Part shown: positions 43,693 through 52,192 of the stretch, piece after piece
How positions within the stretch are numbered: the stretch's first letter is position 1
Layout: every line of letters starts with the position of its first letter
NCBI RefSeq assembly: GCF_002487355.1
Contig: NZ_NTMG01000060.1
Span: forward strand, 23,790 to 87,789
Source: Candidatus Methanoperedens sp. BLZ2
GTDB taxonomy: Archaea > Halobacteriota > Methanosarcinia > Methanosarcinales > Methanoperedenaceae
Direction of reading: 5' to 3'
Length of the DNA stretch: 64,000 nt
Translations under genes and position numbers: made by a program
The notes under the pieces: model-generated
What the model was told of the DNA's origin: nothing
Seen by the model: the letters and a program-made list of their open reading frames with translations, nothing else
Database searches by the model: none

Positions 43693-44352
43693 TTACCTTA
43701 CAATAGCAACTTCCACCATAGAAACATCCACCTTTTTGGCAATATATGCAGATACGGGTTCGGAAGCACCGCCAAAGCCAATGATTGAGGAGGATAACAT
43801 ATTATTTAGTTTAACCGGACGCAGCCTCCAGGGGGCATGCTTTATTTTTACACCATAGACCGCGCCAACGGGTGCACGCGCATATACCCAGAACCGATCA
43901 GTCAGAAAACTCTCAAGGCTTCCTTCCGAAGGCGTGAATGGGTCAGCCATATCTATATCCCCCTTAATATCCGGGGTATTCAGGGCAACATGGTTGTCGC
44001 GTACGTTATAATCAAGACCGCAGGCAAGATGATAGGGCATGCCGAATATACGCGCCCCGAGCGCGGGGAGGATGCGATCAACCTGAGTATCCAGAAGTAT
44101 AATTCCCCGTCCTGCACCTGCTTTCACATAGGTGCGCACATTAAGCTGGTTGTACGAAAGAAAGATACTGCTAAGGGGCAAAAGTAAACCCGGGGAAGGC
44201 CCTATCGCACGTAGCGCTACAAGGCTTACATATGCATCGCCATTAAAGAGATCAAGGCTAAGACCAGCGGGGATATGCGGCTCAAGCTGAGCTATGGGCG
44301 CGCGCCAGTGAATAAAGAATGTATCATACCAGAGCATCCGTGCGTAATTCAT
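43693..44352 (-). CDS. DUF2071-family protein (acetoacetate decarboxylase-like fold)
   Basis: The frame is open to 44517, but ATG 44352 has a GGGGATTA ribosome site and begins the family opening NYARMLWYDTFFIHWRAPIA, with PHIPAGLSLDLFNGDAYVSL, giving 219 residues. DUF2071 proteins share the acetoacetate decarboxylase-like fold and often carry an ARTYVKAGAGRGI-like strand, here NVRTYVKAGAGRGIILL. Substrate and role are unknown. It is a single gene with no obvious operon partner. Confidence 0.8.
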   Translation of the reverse strand: MNYARMLWYDTFFIHWRAPIAQLEPHIPAGLSLDLFNGDAYVSLVALRAIGPSPGLLLPLSSIFLSYNQLNVRTYVKAGAGRGIILLDTQVDRILPALGARIFGMPYHLACGLDYNVRDNHVALNTPDIKGDIDMADPFTPSEGSLESFLTDRFWVYARAPVGAVYGVKIKHAPWRLRPVKLNNMLSSSIIGFGGASEPVSAYIAKKVDVSMVEVAIVR

Positions 44353-44826
44353 TAATCCCCGCTCATCTTGAACCTCTGCCGGATATGCAGAGCAGCTTAA
44401 ATTATCCTGATAAGGTCTGACCTTAGCGCATATATAGTTACCCTGGCTCCTGGCTCTGCATACGAATGCGAAGTCGGCTATGAACCCCTGTTTCATAAAT
44501 GAACATGAAAAAAACAACGCAAAGTAGAGCTTGATAATGTAGATGATTTGCCTGCTCCAATTAGGGCGGGGGGCGCAATCATTTTAGGTGAGCAACTCAA
44601 AACACCTATTATGAACTGAAAACAGCGACTCTGCGCAGTTCGCATTATCGCCCAGCCACACCGACACATGGCGCGCCTGGAGGGCGTAACACGTCCCATC
44701 TTAGCTCATATACAATAATTGACCGTCAGCATTGGGAGATATATTTTTATGAAAGTGGTGTAAATTTTTGGAAGATTATTTATACTTAATCTGATATGAC
44801 TAAATAAAATATATTTGAGGTTATTT
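44353..44826. other. intergenic region with a GC-rich stretch, no gene supported
   Basis: A 68-codon minus-strand ORF (44493-44699) is Arg/Cys/Ser-rich and lacks coding character. The stretch around 44560-44700 is markedly GC-richer than its surroundings, with short complementary segments (GGCGCGCCTGGAGGGCG), so a structured RNA or a worn mobile-element end is possible but unproven. The final 60 bases hold AT-rich promoter sequence for the nuclease gene. Confidence 0.4.
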
Positions 44827-45408
44827 ATGAGTAACTATGGTGAAGAATTAGCATATTGGTATCTGAGGCTAAATGGATTTTTTCCAATTACGAATTTTGT
44901 TTTCCATTCATTGAAAAAAAAAGATGAAACATGTTATAATGCGGATGCTGATATATTAGCGATTCGTCCACCAAATGTAATTGAAGTGATAAAAGAAGGG
45001 GAGGTAGGATTAGACGATAAAATAATATCTGGGGATGAGAAATCAAGATGTGTCTTTGTTTATTGCGAAGTTAAGACGGGCGAATATAAGGTTGATGATA
45101 AATTTTTTCCAACAGAAAGAATAAAATATGTGTTCAAGCGTTTTGGCTTAGACCCAAATGTAGTAACAGAAGACTCACAAATATTGATTGGAAATAGAAC
45201 TTTCAAAAAAATCCTTATTGCTAATGAACTGAAAAGGAATGCTGACAAAAAAGCTACATTCATACCTTTAGAATCAACAATTGAATTTATTAGAGGAAGA
45301 TTTGAATCTTATTATGAAGATAAGTATCCTTCGAGGATGTTCTTTAATTCATCATTGATCCAACAATTTATCAATGAAGCAAATAATAAAAAAATAAAAA
45401 TGGAGTGA
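44827..45408 (+). CDS. PD-(D/E)XK nuclease-like protein
   Basis: From ATG 44827 (ribosome site TTGAGGTTA) the protein has 193 residues. NYGEELAYWYLRLNGFFPIT begins like restriction-endonuclease-fold proteins. The catalytic pattern is ADADILAIRPP with the metal-binding Asp and, 60 residues later, CVFVYCEVKTGEY with the E-x-K pair. Such proteins act as restriction, defence or repair nucleases. It lies in AT-rich accessory DNA 5 nt before a small membrane/DNA-binding protein gene and shortly before a HEPN/MNT pair, so a defence-type role is likely. Confidence 0.75.
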   Translation: MSNYGEELAYWYLRLNGFFPITNFVFHSLKKKDETCYNADADILAIRPPNVIEVIKEGEVGLDDKIISGDEKSRCVFVYCEVKTGEYKVDDKFFPTERIKYVFKRFGLDPNVVTEDSQILIGNRTFKKILIANELKRNADKKATFIPLESTIEFIRGRFESYYEDKYPSRMFFNSSLIQQFINEANNKKIKME

Positions 45409-45413
45409 CCTCG

Positions 45414-45716
45414 ATGGATATTACAACATGGGACGGAATTATTATAGGTAGTGCCGGAGGCTTTATTGCTGGGGTAGCGGTTTGGCTGACAAATTTAATA
45501 TGGGAGAAAATAATCGAATGCCGTGACAAAAAACGAATATATAATTGGTTATATAAAGTAACAAAAAATGAAGAAAAAAAAAAATGGCAATGGCGTTCTA
45601 CTAGAGCAATTGCCAACCATAACAACTTCACTGAAGTTCGAGTGCAGTACATCTGTAGCATTCATGAAAAAATTGTTCGGAATGCAAAAGGAAATGAAGT
45701 GTGGAGAATAAGATAG
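45414..45716 (+). CDS. single-pass membrane protein with HTH-like C-terminal domain
   Basis: From ATG 45414 (GGAG ribosome site) the protein has 100 residues: one membrane helix (GIIIGSAGGFIAGVAVWLTN), a basic region, then STRAIANHNNFTEVRVQYIC and SIHEKIVRN, a helix-turn-helix-like segment that I have seen in many small bacterial and archaeal proteins of unknown function. Paired with the nuclease gene, it may anchor or regulate it. Confidence 0.68.
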   Translation: MDITTWDGIIIGSAGGFIAGVAVWLTNLIWEKIIECRDKKRIYNWLYKVTKNEEKKKWQWRSTRAIANHNNFTEVRVQYICSIHEKIVRNAKGNEVWRIR

Positions 45717-45782
45717 TTCATTGATATAGAATAAGATTTAACTAATAATATATGTATATATAATGAATAACGGAGATATCTC

Positions 45783-46166
45783 TTGAATCAAATGGAAAAG
45801 AACTGGTTGTCACAATCGGAACGTGATCTTATAACAGCAAAAAATTGTGCCAGATCAGGAGATTTTTATGCATCAGCGTTCTTTTGTCACCAGACTATTG
45901 AAAAATGTTTGAAAGCTCTGTATATATCCAGATTTGACGACCTTCCTCCTAAAACCCATCATATTGATAAATTAGCCAGATTGTTAGAAGCGCCAGATGA
46001 TATTGTCAATATAACATATGCTCTTTCAGAAGATTACATGATGACGCGATATCCTGATGTTACAGATAAGCTTCCATTTCAGTCATATAACGAATCGATG
46101 GCAAGTCAGAAGATATCACAATCTGAAAAATTGCTTTTATGGGTTAAGAAAAAATTGGGTGAATGA
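45783..46166 (+). CDS. HEPN-domain toxin of a HEPN/MNT pair
   Basis: The 127 residues match HEPN domains: LSQSERDLITAKNCARSGDF, YASAFFCHQTIEKCLKALYI (the family core) and YMMTRYPDV, which holds the R-x4-6-H-like/RYPD motif region. HEPN proteins are RNases kept silent by a partner nucleotidyltransferase that AMPylates them. TTG at 45783 has the well-spaced ribosome site GGAGATATCTC, better than the ATG at 45792. The stop overlaps the MNT start. Confidence 0.85.
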   Translation: MNQMEKNWLSQSERDLITAKNCARSGDFYASAFFCHQTIEKCLKALYISRFDDLPPKTHHIDKLARLLEAPDDIVNITYALSEDYMMTRYPDVTDKLPFQSYNESMASQKISQSEKLLLWVKKKLGE

Positions 46167-46501
46167 TAATGGAAGAATATCAATTAAAAGATACCATACT
46201 TCAGCAATTTTTAAGAGAAAAAAAAGATTATATTATTAAGAAATACAAACCTACCAAATTTATCCTTTTTGGATCAAGGGTATGGGGCAAGCCAGATGAA
46301 TTCAGTGATATAGATATGATATTGGTATCAAATGAATTCAACAGGGAAAAATTCGCTGGCAGAATGGGTAAAATACTTCAAGATTTAAGATTTCACGAAC
46401 ACATTGATGTATTATGCTATACTCATGAAGAATTTGAAAGAAAATTGAAGGAATCTTATATTGTCCGGGATGCTGTGAAAAAAGGATATAATGTAATATA
46501 G
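46163..46501 (+). CDS. minimal nucleotidyltransferase (MNT) antitoxin
   Basis: The 112-residue protein has the pol-beta-type nucleotidyltransferase signature ILFGSRVWGKPDEFSDIDMI (GSRVWG and S-D-I-D). It is expected to AMPylate the HEPN partner and block its RNase activity. ATGATAATG gives two possible starts; the first overlaps the HEPN stop by 4 nt, consistent with coupled synthesis. It is convergent with asparagine synthetase after 1 nt. Confidence 0.87.
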   Translation: MIMEEYQLKDTILQQFLREKKDYIIKKYKPTKFILFGSRVWGKPDEFSDIDMILVSNEFNREKFAGRMGKILQDLRFHEHIDVLCYTHEEFERKLKESYIVRDAVKKGYNVI

Positions 46502-46502
46502 A

Positions 46503-47861
46503 TCAATCTTGCTGCTTCAATTCTCCCAGATATCTCCCCAAAGCTCTCTCTCCCCTGTACCCGTTTTTCCGTGCAATTTTTTCCATCGCAGAATAAATCC
46601 CGCTGCTGTACTGCGCCGCCTTCTTCTCTTTCCATACAAGCTCATCAGGAAGGATTTTCCCTGCCGCCAGCCTTAAAATATATTTGCGTATCCCGTTATG
46701 TATTTTGAGTTCAGGAGCGATCCGCAAAGCAAGTTCAATGACGTTCCGGTCAAGGTAGGGCACCCTTAGCTCGACTGAATTTGCCATAGTCACCGCATCA
46801 TCACGCTCAAGATTATTTTCTGCGATATTGTCAAGGTCTTTTTTTAGCGCAATCCCAAGTTCTGATGGTTTCATAGACTCATACCGCTTATATCCGGCAA
46901 ATAATTCATCCGCACCCTGGCCTGAAAGCATGACACGAAATCCATCACGATGTGCATCTTTTGATGCAAAAAATAAAGGTAAAGCGATACTTACTTTCAT
47001 AGGATCACACGATTCGATCGCCCTGATCACAGCAGGAATTGCACTTTCCAATTCATCCATAGTAAGTTCATGCAGATGCAGGTTATCCGAAAGTTCAAGA
47101 AGCATGGCTGCTTTCTCTGTCTGGCCAATATCATGCGAGCCAGCCATGCCAGCTGAATATAACTTTGCATCCCTGCATAGCGCAGCAAGAAGAGAACTGT
47201 CAAGGCCGCCGGAAAATGCGATCGCGCATGGCACAAACTGTCTTTTCTTTACAGATCGTTCTATCGCCTCAAAAAGCAAATCTTGCGCGTCTTTGGCCAA
47301 TATTTCCCCGGAAGGAAAACCTGACACTTTTTTTTCAATTATATTCCCGGCGCAAAAAGTCAGCATGTGACCCGGCTTAAGAGTTTTAATTTCAGATTTA
47401 GATTCACCTATTGTATATAATGCTTTTTTCTCAGATGCAAAAGCAAATCCATTGCCGGTAGAATAATAAAGCGGTTTTACACCAGCAGGATCGCGCACAA
47501 GGGATATTTTTCCATTTTCGATATACGCAAATGCATAATCACCATCCAGTTCGCCAACCGCGGTTTCTATACCTCCGGATTTGATCATCTCAAAAAGAGT
47601 CTCACTATCAGAATCGGTTTTAAGATCAAGGGCTTTTGCAATTTCCCTGAAATTGTATATTTCCCCGTTATATGTGAGCGCGCCGCAGTTTGAGATCGGT
47701 TGCGTTTTTTCTCCTGTTATTTTAAGCAGGACATTACCAATAGAAATACCACTTTGCGAAAAAATCCCACTGCCATCAGGTCCCCTGTGCCTGATGACTT
47801 CAAGCATTTTTCGGACTGATTTTTCAGAATCTTTTCCCGCAGCGCCAGCTATTCCGCACAT
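46503..47861 (-). CDS. asparagine synthetase (glutamine-hydrolysing), short archaeal form
   Basis: Forms asparagine from aspartate, glutamine and ATP. The N-terminal nucleophile Cys2 is in MCGIAGAAG, the glutaminase domain includes RHRGPDGSGIF and ALTYNGEIYNFREIA, and the synthetase domain has the PP-loop AIAFSGGLDSSLLAALCRDA. SGQGADELFAGYKRYE and VELRVPYLDRNVIELAL follow. At 452 residues it is shorter than AsnB (about 550), as in several archaea. Because the C-terminal part is trimmed, another amide acceptor is conceivable. Confidence 0.88.
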   Translation of the reverse strand: MCGIAGAAGKDSEKSVRKMLEVIRHRGPDGSGIFSQSGISIGNVLLKITGEKTQPISNCGALTYNGEIYNFREIAKALDLKTDSDSETLFEMIKSGGIETAVGELDGDYAFAYIENGKISLVRDPAGVKPLYYSTGNGFAFASEKKALYTIGESKSEIKTLKPGHMLTFCAGNIIEKKVSGFPSGEILAKDAQDLLFEAIERSVKKRQFVPCAIAFSGGLDSSLLAALCRDAKLYSAGMAGSHDIGQTEKAAMLLELSDNLHLHELTMDELESAIPAVIRAIESCDPMKVSIALPLFFASKDAHRDGFRVMLSGQGADELFAGYKRYESMKPSELGIALKKDLDNIAENNLERDDAVTMANSVELRVPYLDRNVIELALRIAPELKIHNGIRKYILRLAAGKILPDELVWKEKKAAQYSSGIYSAMEKIARKNGYRGERALGRYLGELKQQD

Positions 47862-47897
47862 TATGACTTCATTTACTGAAGGGTTTAAAAAATTACC

Positions 47898-47993
47898 TTA
47901 TTTTTCATCGTCATTTTTCATTGGACAGTCCGGACACAACCGTCCGCATCTTCTTTTTTCCTCTTTTTTAGTCTCTATATTCTTATCAGGCAT
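47898..47993 (-). CDS. 31-residue Cys-motif mini-protein
   Basis: ATG 47993 is preceded by a strong AAGGAGG ribosome site 12 nt upstream. The product is short and charged, with RRCGRLCPDCPMKNDDEK: C-x3-C-x2-C, a plausible metal knuckle. Its frame extends upstream to 48092, but the shorter form is supported by the ribosome site. It lies just upstream of the asparagine synthetase gene. Confidence 0.55.
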   Translation of the reverse strand: MPDKNIETKKEEKRRCGRLCPDCPMKNDDEK

Positions 47994-48156
47994 TAGCTTG
48001 TTCGCCTCCTTACACTCAATATTATGGTTATAATAATTGTAAGGATATGAACTTTTCCATAACAGTATTGATACCACGTTTATCCCATTCATTTTGATGA
48101 ACGATGCAAAACTTTAAAATACGTTAGCCTACAACTTTATAATAGAGTGAGGAATC

Positions 48157-49629
48157 ATGCAAGAATACAAACTTTTCATTAACGGCGAATGGGTAGAATC
48201 AAGCAGTGGCGAGATGTTTGATGATATAAACCCTGCAACTCTTGAATTGATCGGGAAGATTCATAAAGCAAATGAAGAAGATGTGAAAAATGCAGTTGAT
48301 GCAGCAGAAGATGCATTTGATACCTGGAGCAGCACTCCTGCCCCCAGGCGTGCAAAGATATTATTCAGGGCAGCACGAATGCTTGAAGACCGGAAAGAAG
48401 AGCTTTCACGCCTCATGACAATGGAAATGGGAAAAGTCCTTAAGGAAGCGCGCGGAGATGTCCAGGAAGCGATCGATATGGCATATTATGCAGCAGGAGA
48501 AGGGCGTCGCCTTTTGGGAGAAACTACACCTTCGGAGCTTGCTGATAAATTCTGCATGACCGTTCGCCGCCCCATAGGCGTAGTGGGGCTAATAACACCC
48601 TGGAATTTCCCGATAGCGATCCCTGCATGGAAAGTAATGCCAGCTCTCATAGCGGGAAACACGCTCATCTTTAAACCTGCAAGCGATACGCCCATCCTTT
48701 CTATTGAACTTGTAAAAATTCTCCAGGAAGCAGGTCTTCCTGGTGGCGTTTTAAATCTTGTGACAGGCGAGGGAAAAACTGTCGGAAGCCAGATAGTTCA
48801 TAACAGGAAGATCAGGGCGGTTTCATTCACAGGTTCTCTTGAGACAGGGAAATGGATACTTGGCGAAGCTGCAAGGGATATGAAAAAAGTATCGCTGGAA
48901 CTGGGCGGGAAAAACCCGATCATTGTTATGGATGATGCAGACCTTGACCTTGCAATTGACGGGATTGTATGGGGCGCATTCGGAACCACAGGACAGCGCT
49001 GCACTGCAGCAAGCCGTGTGATCGCACATTATAAAATCCTTCCTGAGCTTCTGAAAAAGCTTATCGAGAGAACGAAAAAACTTAAAACCGGGAATGGTCT
49101 TCTTGAAAATACCGATGTTGGGCCGGTCATTAATAATTCACAACTCCAGAAAATAGCAAAATATGTGGATATCGGAAAAAAAGAAGGCGCAAAACTTGTA
49201 CTTGGCGGGAATATTATCAAACCCCTTCCAGGCTACTTTTTTGAACCTACAATATTCACTGATGTATCACCTGACATGAGGATAGCGCAGGAAGAGATAT
49301 TCGGTCCGGTTGTTTCTTTGATAAAAGCGCAGGATATTGATGACGCGATACATATTGCCAACTCTGTTGAATATGGCCTTTCTTCTTCCATTTATAGTGC
49401 AAATTTAAAAAATGCTTTTAAGGCTATTGAGAAAATAGAGGCCGGGATCACATACATAAACGCATCTACGATCGGCGCAGAGATCCATTTGCCTTTTGGC
49501 GGCATCAAATCCACAGGCAACGGGACCCGCGAAGCAGGAACGACCGCCATAGAAGAATTTACCGAGTTAAAGACTGTTTATTTTGATTACAGCGGAAAAC
49601 TACAGAAAGCACAGATTGATATTGAATAG
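48157..49629 (+). CDS. NAD(P)-dependent aldehyde dehydrogenase (ALDH superfamily)
   Basis: The 490-residue enzyme oxidises an aldehyde to the acid. It shows GVVGLITPWNFPIAIPAWKV (cofactor region), FTGSLETGKWI, the catalytic Glu in SLELGGKNPIIV and the catalytic Cys in GTTGQRCTAASRV, plus EEIFGPVVSLIKA. The profile is nearest succinate-semialdehyde or similar omega-semialdehyde dehydrogenases. Together with the class III aminotransferase 8 nt downstream it forms a likely amino-acid (GABA-, beta-alanine- or lysine-type) degradation or conversion pair. TATA-like AACTTTATAATAG precedes the ATG. Confidence 0.9.
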   Translation: MQEYKLFINGEWVESSSGEMFDDINPATLELIGKIHKANEEDVKNAVDAAEDAFDTWSSTPAPRRAKILFRAARMLEDRKEELSRLMTMEMGKVLKEARGDVQEAIDMAYYAAGEGRRLLGETTPSELADKFCMTVRRPIGVVGLITPWNFPIAIPAWKVMPALIAGNTLIFKPASDTPILSIELVKILQEAGLPGGVLNLVTGEGKTVGSQIVHNRKIRAVSFTGSLETGKWILGEAARDMKKVSLELGGKNPIIVMDDADLDLAIDGIVWGAFGTTGQRCTAASRVIAHYKILPELLKKLIERTKKLKTGNGLLENTDVGPVINNSQLQKIAKYVDIGKKEGAKLVLGGNIIKPLPGYFFEPTIFTDVSPDMRIAQEEIFGPVVSLIKAQDIDDAIHIANSVEYGLSSSIYSANLKNAFKAIEKIEAGITYINASTIGAEIHLPFGGIKSTGNGTREAGTTAIEEFTELKTVYFDYSGKLQKAQIDIE

Positions 49630-49637
49630 GAGAAACT

Positions 49638-50918
49638 ATGCCAGAAAAAAACCAAACAGCAAGAGAGATAATAAACCGGGACCATAAAGTTTCATCGCCA
49701 TCCCTTACGCGTTCTTTTGACCTTGTGGTTGACCATGCGGAAGGTTCAACGATATTCGATGTTGAAAGAAAGAGCTATATCGATTTTGCGTCAAGCGTTG
49801 CGGTAATGAACATCGGCTATAACTGCAGCAAGGTAAAACAGGCGGTATGTGCCCAGATGGAAAAAATGGTGCATTGCGGATACTCGGATTTTTACGCAGA
49901 GGAACCAGTAAAACTGTGTGAAAAACTGTGCGAAATGACTGGTTACGAAAAGGTTTTCCTCTCTAATTCAGGAACAGAAGCTGTTGAGGCTGCCATGAAA
50001 CTTGCTTTCTGGTACACAAGAAAAAACAGTATGATCGCATTTTACCGCGCTTTTCATGGCAGGACTCTTGGCGCACTTTCTCTTACCAGTTCTAAAATAA
50101 AGCATAAAGAGCATTTTCCATCATTGCGGGTCTTGCATTCGGATTATGCTTACTGTTACCGTTGCCCTCTCAACCTTGAATATCCTGAATGCGGCATATC
50201 CTGCGCAAAAGAGATCGAACGGACTATTTTTAAACGGGAACTGTCCCCGAAGGACACGGCTGCCATCGTTGTTGAACCCATACAGGGAGAAGGAGGGTTC
50301 ATAGTCCCGCCGCCAGAGTTCCATAAAGAGATCAGGAGGATATGCGACGAGAACGATGTATTGATGATAGCAGATGAGATCCAGAGCGGTGGATTCAGGA
50401 CCGGAAAATTCATGGCGCTTGATAATTTCGATGTGAGGGCAGATATCGTCTGCATGTCCAAATCCATCGGTGGAGGCATACCACTGGGAGCAACGCTATC
50501 AAGCAGCAGGATAATGAGCTGGCCTCCGGGGACCCATGCTAACACATTTGGCGGGAATCTCCTTGCTGCCGCAGGAGGACTTGCGACACTTGATTTCATG
50601 GAAAGTGCAAAGCTTGGCGAAAAGGCAATCGAAAAAGGGAATTATCTCATAAAACGATTGAATGAACTGAAAGAAAAATATCCGATAATCGGGGATGTCC
50701 GGGGCATCGGGCTTATGACAGGTGTGGAACTTGTGGAAGAAAATAAAGCTCCAGCCATTGAAAAAAGAGATATTATAATTAAAAGATCGCTTGATGGGGG
50801 GCTGATATTATTGCCAGCAGGTGATTCGGTAATAAGGTTCGTACCTCCGCTGATAATTAAAAGTAGTGAAATTGATAAAGGTCTTGAGATATTTGAGACT
50901 GCGCTTGGATCAATTTGA
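49638..50918 (+). CDS. class III aminotransferase (4-aminobutyrate/ornithine type)
   Basis: The 426-residue PLP enzyme moves an omega-amino group to an acceptor keto acid. Landmarks: FLSNSGTEAVEAAMKLAFWY (phosphate site), FYRAFHGRTLGALSLT, VVEPIQGEGGFIVPP, MIADEIQSGGFRTGKF with the Asp that holds the pyridine nitrogen, and the PLP Lys in CMSKSIGGGIPLGA. A Cys group (CYRCPLNLEYPECGISC), common in archaeal GABA-type aminotransferases, is present. The semialdehyde product is the likely substrate of the upstream ALDH. Exact amino donor cannot be read from the sequence. Confidence 0.9.
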   Translation: MPEKNQTAREIINRDHKVSSPSLTRSFDLVVDHAEGSTIFDVERKSYIDFASSVAVMNIGYNCSKVKQAVCAQMEKMVHCGYSDFYAEEPVKLCEKLCEMTGYEKVFLSNSGTEAVEAAMKLAFWYTRKNSMIAFYRAFHGRTLGALSLTSSKIKHKEHFPSLRVLHSDYAYCYRCPLNLEYPECGISCAKEIERTIFKRELSPKDTAAIVVEPIQGEGGFIVPPPEFHKEIRRICDENDVLMIADEIQSGGFRTGKFMALDNFDVRADIVCMSKSIGGGIPLGATLSSSRIMSWPPGTHANTFGGNLLAAAGGLATLDFMESAKLGEKAIEKGNYLIKRLNELKEKYPIIGDVRGIGLMTGVELVEENKAPAIEKRDIIIKRSLDGGLILLPAGDSVIRFVPPLIIKSSEIDKGLEIFETALGSI

Positions 50919-50956
50919 TCGTAAACTATAAATACTATCGTTCGTATATATACGAA
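50917..50956 (+). promoter_or_regulatory. promoter of twin small RNA 1 with 16-bp palindrome
   Basis: GATCGTAAACTATAAATACT (TATA element CTATAAATA) leads to the perfect palindrome TTCGTATATATACGAA (50941-50956). Both parts recur at 51065-51104. The palindrome lies between TATA and the expected transcription start, where a repressor would act. Confidence 0.6.
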
Positions 50957-51011
50957 TTGGAGTGGGCAGAAGTTTTTTTGAAATCACCACCATAATCCAT
51001 TCTGCTCACCA
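50957..51011 (+). ncRNA. candidate small RNA, copy 1 of a tandem pair
   Basis: GTGGGCAGAA (50962-50971) pairs over ten positions with TTCTGCTCAC (51000-51009), one G-U pair included. The loop contains a T-rich tract and CACCATAATCC, both also found in copy 2 at 51107-51161. The stem sequences differ between copies while pairing is kept, supporting a structured RNA. No ORF. The conserved loop is complementary to GGATTATGGTG, which resembles a translation start region. Confidence 0.55.
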
Positions 51012-51064
51012 ACCCTTTTCTCATGGTTATGGCACAATCGACAATAATTCAATCAGTTTACACC

Positions 51065-51104
51065 GATCGTAAACTATAAGTACTATTGTTCGTATATATA
51101 CGAA
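51065..51104 (+). promoter_or_regulatory. promoter of twin small RNA 2 with 16-bp palindrome
   Basis: GATCGTAAACTATAAGTACT then TTCGTATATATACGAA (51089-51104): the same arrangement as 50917-50956 with two base changes outside the palindrome, which is unchanged. Confidence 0.6.
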
Positions 51105-51163
51105 TTAGTGGGCAGAAAAATGGCTTTTTTCTATAGCACCATAATCCCCCTCCTGCCCACTCC
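51105..51163 (+). ncRNA. candidate small RNA, copy 2 of a tandem pair
   Basis: AGTGGGCAG (51107-51115) and CTGCCCACT (51153-51161) form a perfect 9-bp stem. The loop holds TGGCTTTTTTC and GCACCATAATCC, matching copy 1. It ends 14 nt before the stop codon of the convergent trmG10 gene. Confidence 0.55.
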
Positions 51164-51175
51164 TATCCAAATTAT

Positions 51176-52192
51176 CTAAATCGGTTTTTCAAGTACCAGT
51201 ATCCGCCGGGTCAGGCTCTTATGCACTCTTTGCAGATGTATCTCGACCACATCAAAACCTGCATCCAATGCTATAGCTTCGATGGGACGCTCGGAAATAA
51301 AGACTAAACGTTTCCCGCTTTTTAAAACGCGATATATCTCTTTCATGGATATGGCAAGCATATATTCAAGAGATTCGGCTTTAATTGCCGCAGATCTTCC
51401 GTATGGCGGGTCTGTGACCACAGCATCCACGCTTTCATCCCGAAGCGCAAGGCGGCATGCATCTTCATACATCAATGAATAGTCTGCATTATAATGATCA
51501 AGGTTCATCTTTGCACCAAGCAGAATTTTTCTTTGCATATCTCCGCCTATCACTTTTATACCGATGAATCCGGCTTCCACAAGAATTCCCCCGGTTCCGC
51601 AAAATGGGTCTAAGAGAGTTTCCTGCGGCATTGAAATATTCACAAGCGCCCTTGCTACCCTTGGCATCAGGACACCCGGATAAAAAAAAGGTTTGAAATG
51701 TGGTTTTCGTGCTTCGAAAATACTGCGGTCAATTGAACAAATCAGACTGGCGAAAATGCTTTTATCTTCCGTAAGCACCACCCTGAACTGTATTTGCGGA
51801 TTTTTCAGGTTTGCACGTTTTCCTTTTTTGTAAAAAATACCCCCGATCTGCCTCTCCATCGATTCTGTATTAATCGTAGAATGCTCTCTCACCCGTTTGA
51901 CACGGATGCTGTATGTTCCTTCAAACTCAGGCATATTTTTTTCAACAAGATTCACGATTTCCTGTTCACTCGGCCCGCCTATACCCAGGACTTTAGTGAT
52001 ATGATGGGTCATTGCAAGCCTTTTTGAAATATTTTCAACCATTTCCCCTGTCCTTGTTTTCAGATCGATAACAAGGCATCCGTCAAGCGAATGGCAAACC
52101 TGGAAATCAGCATTTAGCGACCTGAGGCATGAAAATACTTCTGACCCTGGAATGGTGTTATGCTCCCCTGAAAGTTCAAATGCTATCAACAT
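51176..52192 (-). CDS. trmG10: tRNA (guanine(10)-N2)-dimethyltransferase
   Basis: Archaeal TrmG10 methylates G10 of tRNA to m2G and m2,2G. The 338-residue protein has an N-terminal ferredoxin-like/THUMP part (through about residue 150) and a class I methyltransferase core: YPGVLMPRVARALVN, LLDPFCGTGGILVEAGF (motif I, 194-210), VIGGDMQRKILLGAKMNLDH and VVTDPPYGRSAAI with the catalytic DPPY (261-264). Its stop overlaps nothing, but its start overlaps the truA stop by 7 nt, so the tRNA-modification genes are cotranscribed. Confidence 0.9.
   Translation of the reverse strand: MLIAFELSGEHNTIPGSEVFSCLRSLNADFQVCHSLDGCLVIDLKTRTGEMVENISKRLAMTHHITKVLGIGGPSEQEIVNLVEKNMPEFEGTYSIRVKRVREHSTINTESMERQIGGIFYKKGKRANLKNPQIQFRVVLTEDKSIFASLICSIDRSIFEARKPHFKPFFYPGVLMPRVARALVNISMPQETLLDPFCGTGGILVEAGFIGIKVIGGDMQRKILLGAKMNLDHYNADYSLMYEDACRLALRDESVDAVVTDPPYGRSAAIKAESLEYMLAISMKEIYRVLKSGKRLVFISERPIEAIALDAGFDVVEIHLQRVHKSLTRRILVLEKPI

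Noticed and set aside
44493..44699. 68-codon minus-strand ORF rich in Arg, Cys and Ser
   Set aside because: No ribosome site, no recognisable pattern; lies in a GC-rich noncoding stretch.
49638..50918. Cys group in the aminotransferase as a novel metal site
   Set aside because: CYRCP...C...C stretches are common in archaeal and bacterial GABA-type aminotransferases.
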